From Planctomycetota bacterium (GTDB lineage Bacteria; Planctomycetota; Phycisphaerae; UBA1845), in assembly GCA_016208685.1 (NCBI GenBank), contig JACQXM010000040.1, positions 28,246-92,245 of the forward strand: a DNA stretch of 64,000 nucleotides. Direction: 5' to 3'. The position numbers were made by a program, and so were the translations under genes. The stretch's first letter is position 1, and each line of letters opens with the position of its first letter. The notes beneath the pieces are model-generated. The model had not been told where the DNA came from and ran no database searches. It saw only the letters and a program-made list of their open reading frames with translations. This document shows positions 43,825 through 53,206 of this stretch, piece after piece.

Positions 43825-45381
43825 CTAGCGGATGGAGGCGCGGATGACAACTCCGTCGCCGGACCGGTCTGAAACCGGTGCCATGCGCGCGCGCCGGCGC
43901 AACAGCCACGAGAGGACGGCGGCGGCGCACACGGCGCCGGCGACGAGCCACAAGCCGAGCGCGATGAGCATGTCGGTCTCGAATCGGTGGAATTTCTCGA
44001 TGACCAGTAGCGCGATGGGGCTGAACGTCGGCGGGCGCAACAGGGACGACGCCGGCACCTCCGCGATCGCCCAGGCCGCGGCACAAACCGCCACGCCGAG
44101 GAGCGCCGGGCAGACGACCGGGAGGTGGACGCGCCATGCGATGACGCCCGGCGTGGCACCGTCGGTTCGTGCCTGGGCAGTCAGCGGATCGCGGTCCGGC
44201 GGCAGCAGGAACGTCACCGCGGCCATTCCTAACCAGCCGAAGCGCGCCAGCGCGCTGAGGACCAGAATCGGCCAATCATCGTAGAGAAAGGAGCCGGCCG
44301 GCGCCGCGTAGGCACAGATGAGCATCACCGCGACGAGTCCGCCGGGAAGAGCGCCCAGCCCCACGCTCCACCATGCGGCCAGGCGCCGCACACGGTGATT
44401 CCAACACAGGCCGGCGGCCGTGGCGGCAACCAGGCAACCGCTCAATGCGGCGACGCCGAGTGAATAGAGAAGGTCGCGCGCGTAGACGGCAAACGCATCG
44501 GCGAGCGCCTGCGGCGTGGTGAGCCGCGCCGTGAATGCCCCGATGGGCAGTACGAAGGTGACCAATGCGTAGACCGCGGCGACCACGACCGCGCTTCCGC
44601 GCCCACGGTGGAGCGTCGCCGGCTCGCCGCCGGAGGAGTCGTGCGACGCTCGGGTCGCTACCCGCGCGAGCGCGGCCAGCGTAATGAGTGTCGCGACTAC
44701 GGCCGGAAGCGCCGGCCAGAGTATGTCGATCGGTCGGCTCGAACTGCTCGCCCATCCCAGCAGTTCAGTCGCATAGACGATCACGGCACAAGCATGCGGC
44801 ACGCCATGGTCGTTGAAAAAAAGCAGAAAAAGCAGCAACGCCGCCAGCGCAAGATGCCGCCGGAGGGCGGGTAGCGCCACCCGCAGCGTTGCCTGGGTCG
44901 GCGTCACGGCGAGGACGGCGGCTTCGTATGCCTGACGCCCGGCATGGATCCAACCGGCCGCCAGCGCCATCGCTGGGATTGGCCACGCCCAGAGGCACCA
45001 CACGCCGATGCAGCGAACTTCGGGTGGGAGCGTCGCGGGGAGGAGGTGTGCCCATCCGAAGGCGTAGATCATGGGCGGGCATACCAGCACGCCCATCATG
45101 GTCGCCGCCAGCGGCCAGGAGCCGGTGCAGCGCCCCGACCGTGCCAGCACCGGTACGCAAGGCAGGGCGGTCAGGATGCAGAGAACGGTCGCCGCGGCGG
45201 CCGTCCATGTGCTTCTCCACAACAGCAAGCCCTGCCGGGCGGAGAACGTGAATCCCTCGGATGGGGCGGCGCCTTGGGCGATGACCCGGACGAGCAGGGC
45301 GGCGGTCGGCAGCGCAATGGCGGCGGCGAACAGTATCGACGCAGCGGTTGCGGGGACTGCCATAAACACGGATCGCTTCAC
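43825..45381 (-). CDS. Iron(III)-type ABC transporter permease (FbpB/ThiP-like)
   Basis: The 518-residue protein has about 12 membrane helices in two similar halves. Each half carries an EAA-type loop that contacts an ATPase: YEAAVLAVTPTQATLRVALP in the first, and TDGATPGVIAWRVHLPVVCP in the second. This two-domain form is typical of permeases for ferric iron and thiamin. Its start overlaps the stop of the substrate-binding-protein gene by 4 nt (ATGA), so both are translated together. No ATP-binding subunit gene is next to it. Confidence 0.88.
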   Translation of the reverse strand: MKRSVFMAVPATAASILFAAAIALPTAALLVRVIAQGAAPSEGFTFSARQGLLLWRSTWTAAAATVLCILTALPCVPVLARSGRCTGSWPLAATMMGVLVCPPMIYAFGWAHLLPATLPPEVRCIGVWCLWAWPIPAMALAAGWIHAGRQAYEAAVLAVTPTQATLRVALPALRRHLALAALLLFLLFFNDHGVPHACAVIVYATELLGWASSSSRPIDILWPALPAVVATLITLAALARVATRASHDSSGGEPATLHRGRGSAVVVAAVYALVTFVLPIGAFTARLTTPQALADAFAVYARDLLYSLGVAALSGCLVAATAAGLCWNHRVRRLAAWWSVGLGALPGGLVAVMLICAYAAPAGSFLYDDWPILVLSALARFGWLGMAAVTFLLPPDRDPLTAQARTDGATPGVIAWRVHLPVVCPALLGVAVCAAAWAIAEVPASSLLRPPTFSPIALLVIEKFHRFETDMLIALGLWLVAGAVCAAAVLSWLLRRRARMAPVSDRSGDGVVIRASIR

Positions 45382-46460
45382 CGCAGGAGAATCTCACGTA
45401 CGGCCGCTGAAGCGTCCTCCATGGCGTCGGCGATCTTCTCGAACGGAATCGGCGTTTCGCCGGGCCAGCGCATTCCCAGTTGGTTTCGCAGCGACTCGCG
45501 CACCGGGATGTTGCGCGACCCGCTTTCTGCGAGCTGCCGCTCGGCCTCGGCGGAAACCAGATAGTCGACGAGCTGCCGCGCCGCTTCGGCGTGCGGAGCA
45601 CCGCGGACCACACTTACGGCACAGGGAATGAGTAGCGTGCCGCCGCCCCCCATGTCCAGGTAATGCAGGTCCAGTGGGCTTTCGCGCTGCGCCAACCACA
45701 CATCGTCGGTGTCCGTCGCCGCCAGAGTTGCCCGGTGCTCGCTCACCATGCGCACCGCGGCGCTGTTGCCGTCCACGATCTGCACGCCGCCGTCGCGCAG
45801 TTGCGTCAGATAGGCTCGAGTTTCCTCGCCCCCCCAGAGCGCCATCATGGCCGCAACGTGCGCCCGCGTGGTGCCGAAGAGGGGGTTGGCGAGCGCCGTG
45901 CGCGATGCGAATTCAGGCCGGGCGAGGTCGCGCCAGGTGGTCGGGAGTTCGGCAGCGGCCGTTACCGTGGGATCGTACGCCAGGACGCGCGCGCGTACCG
46001 CCAGAGCCGTCCATCGTCGCTGTGGATCGCGGAACCGTTCGGGTATGTCAGCGGCCGACGGAGGCTCGTAGGGCTCCAGGGCTCCTTCCCGGGCCAGGCG
46101 GATGGTGCTGAACAGCTCGCTGGACCAGAACACGTCGGCACGGGCGCCTCCGGCCGCCGATTCGCTGAGAATCCGATTCACCAGCCCCGTGGTCTTGCCG
46201 GCCTCGGAATCGCCGATGAGTCGGACGGCAATCCCGCTGCGCTTGCCGAACCGATCCAGAACCGTGCGGGCGAATTCCTCATCGACGCTGGAATAGACGA
46301 CGACCATGCCGCCGAGTCGGCCGGCGACCCCGGGCGGTGAAGTGTGCTCTTCCGACTTCCGACAGCCCGACCCCGGAAGCAGCAGAACGCAGATGGCCGT
46401 AGTCGCAAGCCCGATCCGTGGCGCGGTCGAGCCGCGCGGGAGGCGCGTGAATCGACTCAT
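45378..46460 (-). CDS. Extracellular iron(III)-type solute-binding lipoprotein
   Basis: From the chosen ATG (46458-46460) the product starts with MSRFTRLPRGS and a lipobox-like LLPGSGC, so it is likely a membrane-anchored lipoprotein of 360 residues. The mature part has the class pattern of FbpA/FutA proteins: MVVVYSSVDEEFARTVLDRF, IVDGNSAAVRMVSEHRATLA, DTDDVWLAQRESPL and GGTLLIPCAVSVVRGAPHAE. Iron or another cation/complex is the likely ligand by family. The frame is open far upstream to 46838, but that part is implausible. It overlaps the permease by 4 nt. Confidence 0.87.
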   Translation of the reverse strand: MSRFTRLPRGSTAPRIGLATTAICVLLLPGSGCRKSEEHTSPPGVAGRLGGMVVVYSSVDEEFARTVLDRFGKRSGIAVRLIGDSEAGKTTGLVNRILSESAAGGARADVFWSSELFSTIRLAREGALEPYEPPSAADIPERFRDPQRRWTALAVRARVLAYDPTVTAAAELPTTWRDLARPEFASRTALANPLFGTTRAHVAAMMALWGGEETRAYLTQLRDGGVQIVDGNSAAVRMVSEHRATLAATDTDDVWLAQRESPLDLHYLDMGGGGTLLIPCAVSVVRGAPHAEAARQLVDYLVSAEAERQLAESGSRNIPVRESLRNQLGMRWPGETPIPFEKIADAMEDASAAVREILLR

Positions 46461-46647
46461 CGGCTCGAGGGTTGACGGTTCGGGGGTGGCGACGTGGTTG
46501 GCGACCGCTTCGCGCATGGCGCTACGATAGTCGGTGCAAGAGCGTCGAGCCAGTGCCCACCCTACGAGGCCGACCGCGTGCCCGGGGCAGCGCGCCGCCG
46601 CCCCCACGGGTTGCCCGCGGCCGTTTGGCATCCATGCCGGTGAACGT

Positions 46648-49350
46648 TCAGGGCACGACCAACTCGAGCGCATGTACCCGCGGGCCGTCGTTCGTTTCGC
46701 GCAGCTCGACGCGAACCGTTGCCCCGATGAGGTCACGCCCCTCCGGGAATCGGTATTCCACGAACTGCGTCTCGCCCGGCTGGAGGTTCGAGATCGGGCG
46801 GTATTGGCGTTCGCGCCCGGGAACGATGGCCGAGCCACGGAAATGGAGTGTGGTACCGGTGCGGTTGGTCACCGCCTGCCGCAGGAGCAGATACCCCTCC
46901 TGCACCACCGCCGTCCCCGCGATCTCAACGTCGCTCAAGCCCAATTCCACGGGCAGGAACGTCTCGAGGTAATAACCGTCGGTTGTCGTTATCTCCGCGC
47001 GGACGGTTCGGGCGCCGGCCGCGGCGTTGTGGGGGTATCGAATTTCCAGCGGGACGCTTTGTGACCGCCCCGGCGCGACGTTGAAGTCCACACGGCGCGG
47101 AGTCACCGTCCAGGGCGCGGGCGGGTGCAGCATGATCTCGCCGGAGATGGGACGCGGGCTGCGGTTGGGGACCTCGAGTGTGTGGCGCTGCAACTCCGTT
47201 CCCGACTCCACGTGCGTCGGAGCGAGGGTAACCGACGACTGGAGCTCCACCAGCCATCGTTCCGCGCCATCAACGAACACCGGCAACGCCGTCAAACGCA
47301 GGACCTGGCGCTGGTGCTCATCGCGTTCCAGGCTGTGCGCCTCGCCCCACAGGTCAACCTGTCGCGCGGCGTCGCCAAGCTGCACCGAATGGCGGGCTCC
47401 CTCCGGCGGCGCGGCAACATCCCACGCCGCCAGGATGACGCTCTCTCCCTCCTGGAAAACGAAGCACCGCGCCGTTGGCGCAAGATCCAGCCGGAGAGTG
47501 GGAACGCTGTCGCCGAGCATATCAGCGATGGTTCGCAACACCGCAAACTCCTCACCGGGCTCGGTAACGGCCGAGTGCACGCCCTGGCGCACCTGCCACG
47601 GCTGCGGCGCGTAAACCGGGTGGGCGCCGGCGAACCGCGCCGCGATCAACCGCTGCGCCCAATCCGCCAGGCGCGGCAGGCGCGCATAATGGTCCGCGGG
47701 CAGCGGCGGCACGTAGGCGGCGAGTCGGTCGTAGCCTGCCTTCCGCCAGCGGTCGATCTGCTCGAGGCATCGATCGGCGGCGAGGTTCTCTCCCACCAGC
47801 AACGAGAGCCCCTCGACGCCGAGCGACTGCTGTGGAGGTTCGAGGTCGGTGGACGCGGTTGCGACCAGTTGCGGCGCCGTGGTAAACCTCCGCATTTCCT
47901 CCCGTACGTGCTCAAGAGCCGCCGCCAGATGGGGGTCCGCCACGCCGGCCGGGCTGCCGTCGGCGCCCACCTGCCAGCGCCGGTAGACGCTGGCGTGCGG
48001 TGCGACCACGGCCGCGAGATGATCGCGCCATGCGGTCGCGTCGTCCGCCAGAAGCTCCAGGAGCCCGCGGGGGACGGCGCCGTCGGAAGGGGCGAAGGCC
48101 GCGGGCGCTTGCGCAAACACTCCGGTCAGCGCGAAGCCGTCCTTGGTGAGCTCCTTCAACCAGCGGTCCGCGGTCCATCGGTCGCTTGCCGCCGCGGTTT
48201 CGTCTGCGTCCCCGCTCCAGACGGGCAGCTTGACCGAACGCACGCCCAGGGCCCGGAGCAGATCCCCCTCAGCGTCGCGGTCGCTGCGCGTCTGCGGGTC
48301 GATGACCACTCCGAAGGCGCGGGTACCCGATTCACACTTCCGCTGCGCGGGCGCGACCTTGGCGAAGGTCAGCGAGCGCGTCAGCACCACGTCCTGTCCC
48401 GCGGACACGTCCATGGTGGCGTGATAGCGCCCGATCGGCAGGTCGCCGACGGGTAACGCGTGGGAAGTCGGCGCGGCTTCACTCGACACGCCGATGGAGT
48501 GTGTGCCCACCAGCGCCCCTGACTGGTCGCGCAGGGAAAGCCGGGCGGTCAACCCCGAGTCGTCGTCCGCCAGCAGAACCCGAAGTTCCTGCAAACCGGC
48601 GGGCGTCATTACGTTGCCCGGGGAGCTGGTGCTCAGGTGCAGGCGCGGCAGGGCGAAGACCGTGATGTCGTCGAACCAGGCACCGGCGTGGACGTCCACC
48701 ATGGACAGGTGCCGCACGCCGGGAACGCTGACGCTCCAGGTGGATTCCTGAAGCACCCAGACGACAATGCCCACGGTACGCGCCTCATCCGGTGCGGGTG
48801 GCAGGAAAAGTTCGGCGCGTGTCCAGGCATCAGGTTCGCCGGGCCCGCCAAAGTACCGCGAACGCACCAGGCTCGTTGCCAACGGCCGTCCGCCCTTGTC
48901 CAGGTAGTGCGCGCTTAACGCGGCTCGCGCGTGCACCAGCCGATCGCATCGAACGAATCCCTCAATACGATATTCCGTGCCGGCGCGGGCGGGCGTATCG
49001 GCGCCGCGATACTGATAGGCGACGTTGCGCCCCTGGCTTTCCAGATGCAATGACGGTGGGGCGGAGTGGCCGAGGTGGAAATCGAAGCTGCCTTCCGCGT
49101 AGCGCGGGAATCCCGCCGAGCGGAAGGGTTCCCAGTACTTGGGCAGCTCCTCGAGGTTCCCTTCCTTGCGCTCGTCAAAGTCGAATTGATGCACTACACG
49201 CGCCGAGCTGGGATGCACAATCGACGTGGGTGACGGCTGGCCGCGCAAGGTCCCGCCGGAGCCAAGGAAGGCGGCCAGAACTACGGCAACGGCGTGCCGC
49301 TCTCGCAGCCGCGGCGCCAACCCCGAAACACGGTCGCAGGCACTAGCCAC
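46648..49350 (-). CDS. Large secreted hypothetical protein, carbohydrate-active-like
   Basis: The start is uncertain: GTG at 49348-49350 gives 900 residues, and the frame is open to 49476. A signal peptide is likely (HAVAVVLAAFLGSGGTLRGQ). Domains by appearance are: a jelly-roll-type ligand domain (about 50-240, with SFDFHLGHSAPPSLHL and AWFDDITVFALP); a central TIM-barrel-like region (GVVIDPQTRSDRDAEGDLLR, LVGENLAADRCLEQIDRWRK); and C-terminal beta domains (ISGEIMLHPPAPWTVTPRRV, QEGYLLLRQAVTNRTG). It looks like a glycoside-hydrolase-type architecture, but no catalytic pair could be assigned. The function is unknown. Confidence 0.68.
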   Translation of the reverse strand: MASACDRVSGLAPRLRERHAVAVVLAAFLGSGGTLRGQPSPTSIVHPSSARVVHQFDFDERKEGNLEELPKYWEPFRSAGFPRYAEGSFDFHLGHSAPPSLHLESQGRNVAYQYRGADTPARAGTEYRIEGFVRCDRLVHARAALSAHYLDKGGRPLATSLVRSRYFGGPGEPDAWTRAELFLPPAPDEARTVGIVVWVLQESTWSVSVPGVRHLSMVDVHAGAWFDDITVFALPRLHLSTSSPGNVMTPAGLQELRVLLADDDSGLTARLSLRDQSGALVGTHSIGVSSEAAPTSHALPVGDLPIGRYHATMDVSAGQDVVLTRSLTFAKVAPAQRKCESGTRAFGVVIDPQTRSDRDAEGDLLRALGVRSVKLPVWSGDADETAAASDRWTADRWLKELTKDGFALTGVFAQAPAAFAPSDGAVPRGLLELLADDATAWRDHLAAVVAPHASVYRRWQVGADGSPAGVADPHLAAALEHVREEMRRFTTAPQLVATASTDLEPPQQSLGVEGLSLLVGENLAADRCLEQIDRWRKAGYDRLAAYVPPLPADHYARLPRLADWAQRLIAARFAGAHPVYAPQPWQVRQGVHSAVTEPGEEFAVLRTIADMLGDSVPTLRLDLAPTARCFVFQEGESVILAAWDVAAPPEGARHSVQLGDAARQVDLWGEAHSLERDEHQRQVLRLTALPVFVDGAERWLVELQSSVTLAPTHVESGTELQRHTLEVPNRSPRPISGEIMLHPPAPWTVTPRRVDFNVAPGRSQSVPLEIRYPHNAAAGARTVRAEITTTDGYYLETFLPVELGLSDVEIAGTAVVQEGYLLLRQAVTNRTGTTLHFRGSAIVPGRERQYRPISNLQPGETQFVEYRFPEGRDLIGATVRVELRETNDGPRVHALELVVP

Positions 49351-49595
49351 GTCCCAACCCGATTGCGCCACGGATACCCTGAGCCGGGCACGGAGGCGCG
49401 GGCGCGCACGCCACCCATAAAGGGTGTATCGGTGGTTATCGGCCTGCGGGTTAGGCGCGACCGGTGGGGCGTGCAAACGAAGCCGGCCGCCCGATGTTCC
49501 GGACGGCCGGCGGTGTCATTGTCGGGGATTACCCCCACGAAGCGCCAGGGGCCTGGACGTCGGGAGGCAGCGGCCGACGCCCGAACGCCCCAGCA

Positions 49596-52500
49596 CTACG
49601 GGCACGGTACCGGGCAACCGGTCTGCGCATACGTCTGACCCTGGAACGCCAGCACGTCACGCTGGATGTCGGTGAAGTTGATCACGCCCTGCGGCGTGCA
49701 GGGATCGATATCCATTGCCGCAAAGGGGATACCCGGGCCGAAGTTCCCCTGGAACGCCAGCAGGAGGTACTGGATGTCCGTGAAGTTCACCACCTGGTTG
49801 CAATCCACGTCGCCCCAGGGGCAGGTGCTTATCGATGCTTGGGCCGAAGCGAAGGCCCCGCACTCCGCAACAACCCTGTATGTGCTGCCCGGCACCACCA
49901 GCGCACCCTTAATGATCTTGATGCCCCACTGGTTCGGCGTCTGGAACACGGGGTTGTTGTCCAACGTGCCGTTTGCCTGGACGTACTTCGACAGGCAGGG
50001 CCAGGTGGGCGAAGTCACATGGAGCGCTACGGGCACGGGCGATCCCGGCGGTTGGGCCGTCACCTTGAAGGCCTTCGGCCCCAGGTTGCCCAGCACCGGC
50101 GAAGCGGGAACCGGCGTGCCGGCGCAGAGACCCACATCGCATTCATCATCTTCGGTGCAGATGTCGCCGTCGTCGCAGGGCGTTCCGGTCGGTTCGTAGT
50201 TCGACAGGCAGGCGCCGGACCCGTCGCAAGAATCGGGATTGTCGCACTGGTTGGATGTAGGATCGCCGCACGGGAATCCCTCGCGCCGGAAGTTATCCAG
50301 GCAGACACCGTTCCCATCGCAGGTGTCCGGCTCGTCGCATTCCGTGTCCGTGGGATCCCCGCAGGGCGTATCCACTGCGACCGGCGGGTGGGCGCAGAGC
50401 CCGGCGATGCAGTAGTCGAACGTGCACTGCTCGCCGTCATCGACACAGGCCGTCAGGTCCGGCTTGTGGTTCGTCTCACACACACCGGCGCCGTCGCAGG
50501 CGTCCGGGCTGTCGCATTGCGTGTCGCTGGGGTCGCCGCAGGCGCTTCCCTCCAGCCGGGGCGACCACGCCGTGGTGGAAACGTCGGGCAGGCAGATCTC
50601 GCAATCATTGGCCGGGTTCAGGTCGTCTTCGGCGTAGCAGACGCCGTCGATCAGACAGCCGGCCACCGTGGAAATGTTCACCTGCACGGATCCCTCGTTG
50701 TCCTCGAAACCGGCCACGCGCAGGAAGTACGTCACGCCGTTGACGGCGTTGAAGATGAGCGCCGCGTGGAGGCCCACGCCGCTGTCATCATCGCAGGCGA
50801 TTTCCATCCCGCCGCAGGAGGTATAGACGCTGAGAACGGAATCGTTCGTCGGCGTGAAGACACTTCCGGAGGTGCTGAGGAAGACCGGTCCGCTACAGGT
50901 GGCGGTGTAACTGAACCAGATGTCCTTGTTGGAATCCGGTTGGCAGCTCGCCTCGTCGTCGTCCACCGGGCCCGCGGAGTTGTTCTGGTATCCCGCATTC
51001 GTGCCCTCGAAGATGGGCACCGCGGTGGAGCAGTTGTCGTTGCATTCGGGATCGGGCTGACCCGTGCACACCCCCTGAGCGTCGCAGGTGTCGAAGCCCA
51101 CGCCGGGGCTGCCTGTGCCCGTGCAGGGGTTGCCGTCGTCGCAGAGTGTTCCCTGAGGCAACGTGGTGAACGATCCCGGGTTCGTGGCCGGGTCGCATTC
51201 CTGGCAGGTGTCGGTGGGGTTGAGTTCTCCGTCCGCGTAGCAAACCCCTGCGATCAGGCAGTTGCCCGCCAGGAGCGTGTTCTCACATTGATCGGTGCTC
51301 TCGTTGCAGGCGTCGCTGGTACAAGTTCTGCCGTCGTCGCAGGGCAACAGTGACCCGCCGCCGCAGGCGCCGCCGGAGCATTGTTCGCCCTGGGTACAGA
51401 AAAGCCCGTCGTTACACGTGGTGCCGTTGGGGACGTCGTTAGGAAGGCAGTTCCCCAGGCCGTTACAAGTGTCGGGGTCGGTGCAGTCGCTGTTCGTCGG
51501 GTTACCGCACGGGGTTCCCGCCGATGGACGATTGGTCTGGCACGTCCCCGTGCCGTTGCAGGTGTCGGCGAGGTCGCATTCGGTGTTCGTCGGGCTGCCG
51601 CAGGCGAAGCCGCTGGGTCGGAAGTTCGACAGGCACACGCCGGAGCCGTTACAGGAGTCCGGCTGATCGCATTCCGAGCTTGCCGGGCTGCCGCAAGCCG
51701 TACCCGAGGCGAGCGGGGGATGCGTAACCTGACCGTTCGACGCGTTGCAGTTATCCGCCGTGCACTGGTTGTTGTCGGTGAGCAGGGTCTGCTGTCCGTT
51801 GGCCGGGTTGCAGCAATGCGTGGCGGGGTTGTAGTTGAGCGGGTTGGAGCAGGTGTTATTCGGGTTGCAGACGTCGTTAGTGCAGGCATTGTTGTCGTTG
51901 CAATCGGTGCTGGTGGCACAGGCGATGACGATGGTCGCCGGCGTGGTGACGATGGGGCTGATCTGCGCCGCGAAGAAATCGACCATGAAGGTTTTGTTCG
52001 GGTCATCGATGAAGTCGAGCGTGTACGTCCCTTGGGCGCCCGAGGGGACGACCACGATCAGCGTGCCGGCGTAGTACTCGATGCCGCCGTCGACCTTACC
52101 CTGCAAAGCTTGAATGGTGGCGCCGAACTGGTAATCGGGCTCGGCGGTCGCGACGGCGCCCAGCGGTTGCAGATTGGCGAACACAAACGCCGGATTGTCG
52201 ATGCAGAACTCTCCCGCGGGACAGGTCGGGCTGAGGTCGCACCGCTGTCCATTGGGGTCCGCCTGCTGGCCGACGGTGCAGCGTTTGGTGACGATGAACG
52301 CCCCGGCGCTTGCGTTCGGCGAAGTCAGCGGCGAGAGCGCTGCTCCCGAGCCGCTGGTGTAGCCGGATGACGCCAAGGTGGCTTGGTACGCTCCGAGCTG
52401 CGGGTTGCCGTCGAGATTCGGGTCCCAGCCCGACACGCGCAACTCCAGCGTTACCTGTTGGTTCGCACCGTTGAGGACGATCTGGTTGTTGGTAATGGTA

Positions 52501-52631
52501 TGCGAGCCGCTGGCGCTCACCGGTTTCCATTCGAACTCGGCGGCTTGTGCGGCAAACGCCAGCCCGCCGACGAGGCAACAAGTGTAGCATGCGCGAATTC
52601 CGAAACGCTGGTTCTGACGCCTTGGGGTCAT
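49596..52631 (-). CDS. Giant secreted cysteine-rich repeat protein with dockerin-type end
   Basis: The start is ATG 52629-52631 with AGGAGGAAGG before it; the product is 1011 residues. It has a signal peptide (CCLVGGLAFAAQAAEF) and an N-terminal domain homologous by eye to the 30567 protein (FEWKPVSASGSHTITNNQIV; later GTYTLDFIDDPNKTFM). A long run of C-rich repeats of the type SACGDPSDTQCDSPDACDGAG-VC follows. Between these lies a PPC-like beta domain (KDIWFSYTATCSGPVFLSTS). The end carries two dockerin-type repeats (WGDVDCNQVVNFTDIQYLL and MDIDPCTPQGVINFTDIQ). A surface structural or binding protein is inferred. Confidence 0.85.
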   Translation of the reverse strand: MTPRRQNQRFGIRACYTCCLVGGLAFAAQAAEFEWKPVSASGSHTITNNQIVLNGANQQVTLELRVSGWDPNLDGNPQLGAYQATLASSGYTSGSGAALSPLTSPNASAGAFIVTKRCTVGQQADPNGQRCDLSPTCPAGEFCIDNPAFVFANLQPLGAVATAEPDYQFGATIQALQGKVDGGIEYYAGTLIVVVPSGAQGTYTLDFIDDPNKTFMVDFFAAQISPIVTTPATIVIACATSTDCNDNNACTNDVCNPNNTCSNPLNYNPATHCCNPANGQQTLLTDNNQCTADNCNASNGQVTHPPLASGTACGSPASSECDQPDSCNGSGVCLSNFRPSGFACGSPTNTECDLADTCNGTGTCQTNRPSAGTPCGNPTNSDCTDPDTCNGLGNCLPNDVPNGTTCNDGLFCTQGEQCSGGACGGGSLLPCDDGRTCTSDACNESTDQCENTLLAGNCLIAGVCYADGELNPTDTCQECDPATNPGSFTTLPQGTLCDDGNPCTGTGSPGVGFDTCDAQGVCTGQPDPECNDNCSTAVPIFEGTNAGYQNNSAGPVDDDEASCQPDSNKDIWFSYTATCSGPVFLSTSGSVFTPTNDSVLSVYTSCGGMEIACDDDSGVGLHAALIFNAVNGVTYFLRVAGFEDNEGSVQVNISTVAGCLIDGVCYAEDDLNPANDCEICLPDVSTTAWSPRLEGSACGDPSDTQCDSPDACDGAGVCETNHKPDLTACVDDGEQCTFDYCIAGLCAHPPVAVDTPCGDPTDTECDEPDTCDGNGVCLDNFRREGFPCGDPTSNQCDNPDSCDGSGACLSNYEPTGTPCDDGDICTEDDECDVGLCAGTPVPASPVLGNLGPKAFKVTAQPPGSPVPVALHVTSPTWPCLSKYVQANGTLDNNPVFQTPNQWGIKIIKGALVVPGSTYRVVAECGAFASAQASISTCPWGDVDCNQVVNFTDIQYLLLAFQGNFGPGIPFAAMDIDPCTPQGVINFTDIQRDVLAFQGQTYAQTGCPVPCP

Positions 52632-53206
52632 GGTCCTTCCTCCTTGCGGTTCGTGCCTGCGCTTGTGGGGAGGTACGAACGCGCTGTCAACCAACTGCTT
52701 CTGCCGCGGCGGGCCGCACCGGCGACTCCCTGACGATTGAACCGGTGCGCGCCTCCGAAGCTCGGCGCGGGGACCGCCGATTCGCGCAACCAGTCAAGCG
52801 TAGTGTGCCACGTCCGAATAAAAAAAGCAAGGGTTTCCCGATTTCCCGCTCCGGCGGACGTCGTAACTGGCGTTCCGGTAATAGGTTACGCTCCTCCGGA
52901 ATCGTGACGCGGCGCGTAGGGAGGATCGAGCGTGATGCAAGGATCCCCTCCGAGTGGCCCATGTGCAACCGCAAGCCGAAAGACTGGAAGCCCGCTCCCT
53001 TGCCCATCGACCCGGCGACGGCCGCGAGGCCTATGGCTCCGGGGCGTCGCCGCTGAGGTCCGGGCAGCGTATTATACGCGCTGAAACCCCCGCCGTGGGA
53101 TGCCGGCAGGGGAGTGGCGCAGAATGCGTAACTCAAGTTTTATCAACGGGTTAGGCGCGCATGTGTCGCGCACCCGACGGGGACGGAGTCTGCGCTGAAA
53201 GCGACC
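52632..53206. other. Divergent intergenic region (575 nt), no gene recognised
   Basis: It separates the giant cysteine-rich gene (minus) from the polysaccharide cluster (plus), so promoters for both are expected. The poly-A run near 52822 gives a TTGCTTTTTTTATT stretch on the minus strand, followed 17 nt on by CACACT, a weak candidate for the large gene. A perfect palindrome at 53067-53079 is listed separately. Small ORFs here are not credible. Confidence 0.55.
53067..53079. promoter_or_regulatory. Perfect palindrome GCGTAT-T-ATACGC upstream of the polysaccharide cluster
   Basis: Each half is six bases, around one T. It contains TATTAT (53070-53075), a five-of-six -10 match, and lies 128 nt before the flippase start. 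It could be an operator, or a promoter -10 that happens to be symmetric. Confidence 0.35.

Noticed and set aside
49464..51353. A 629-codon open frame on the plus strand opposite the giant cysteine-rich protein
   Set aside because: It is the mirror frame of the repeat-rich minus-strand gene. Its product is V/R/G-rich with no recognisable domain and no ribosome-binding site, while the minus strand carries a clear signal peptide and repeats.
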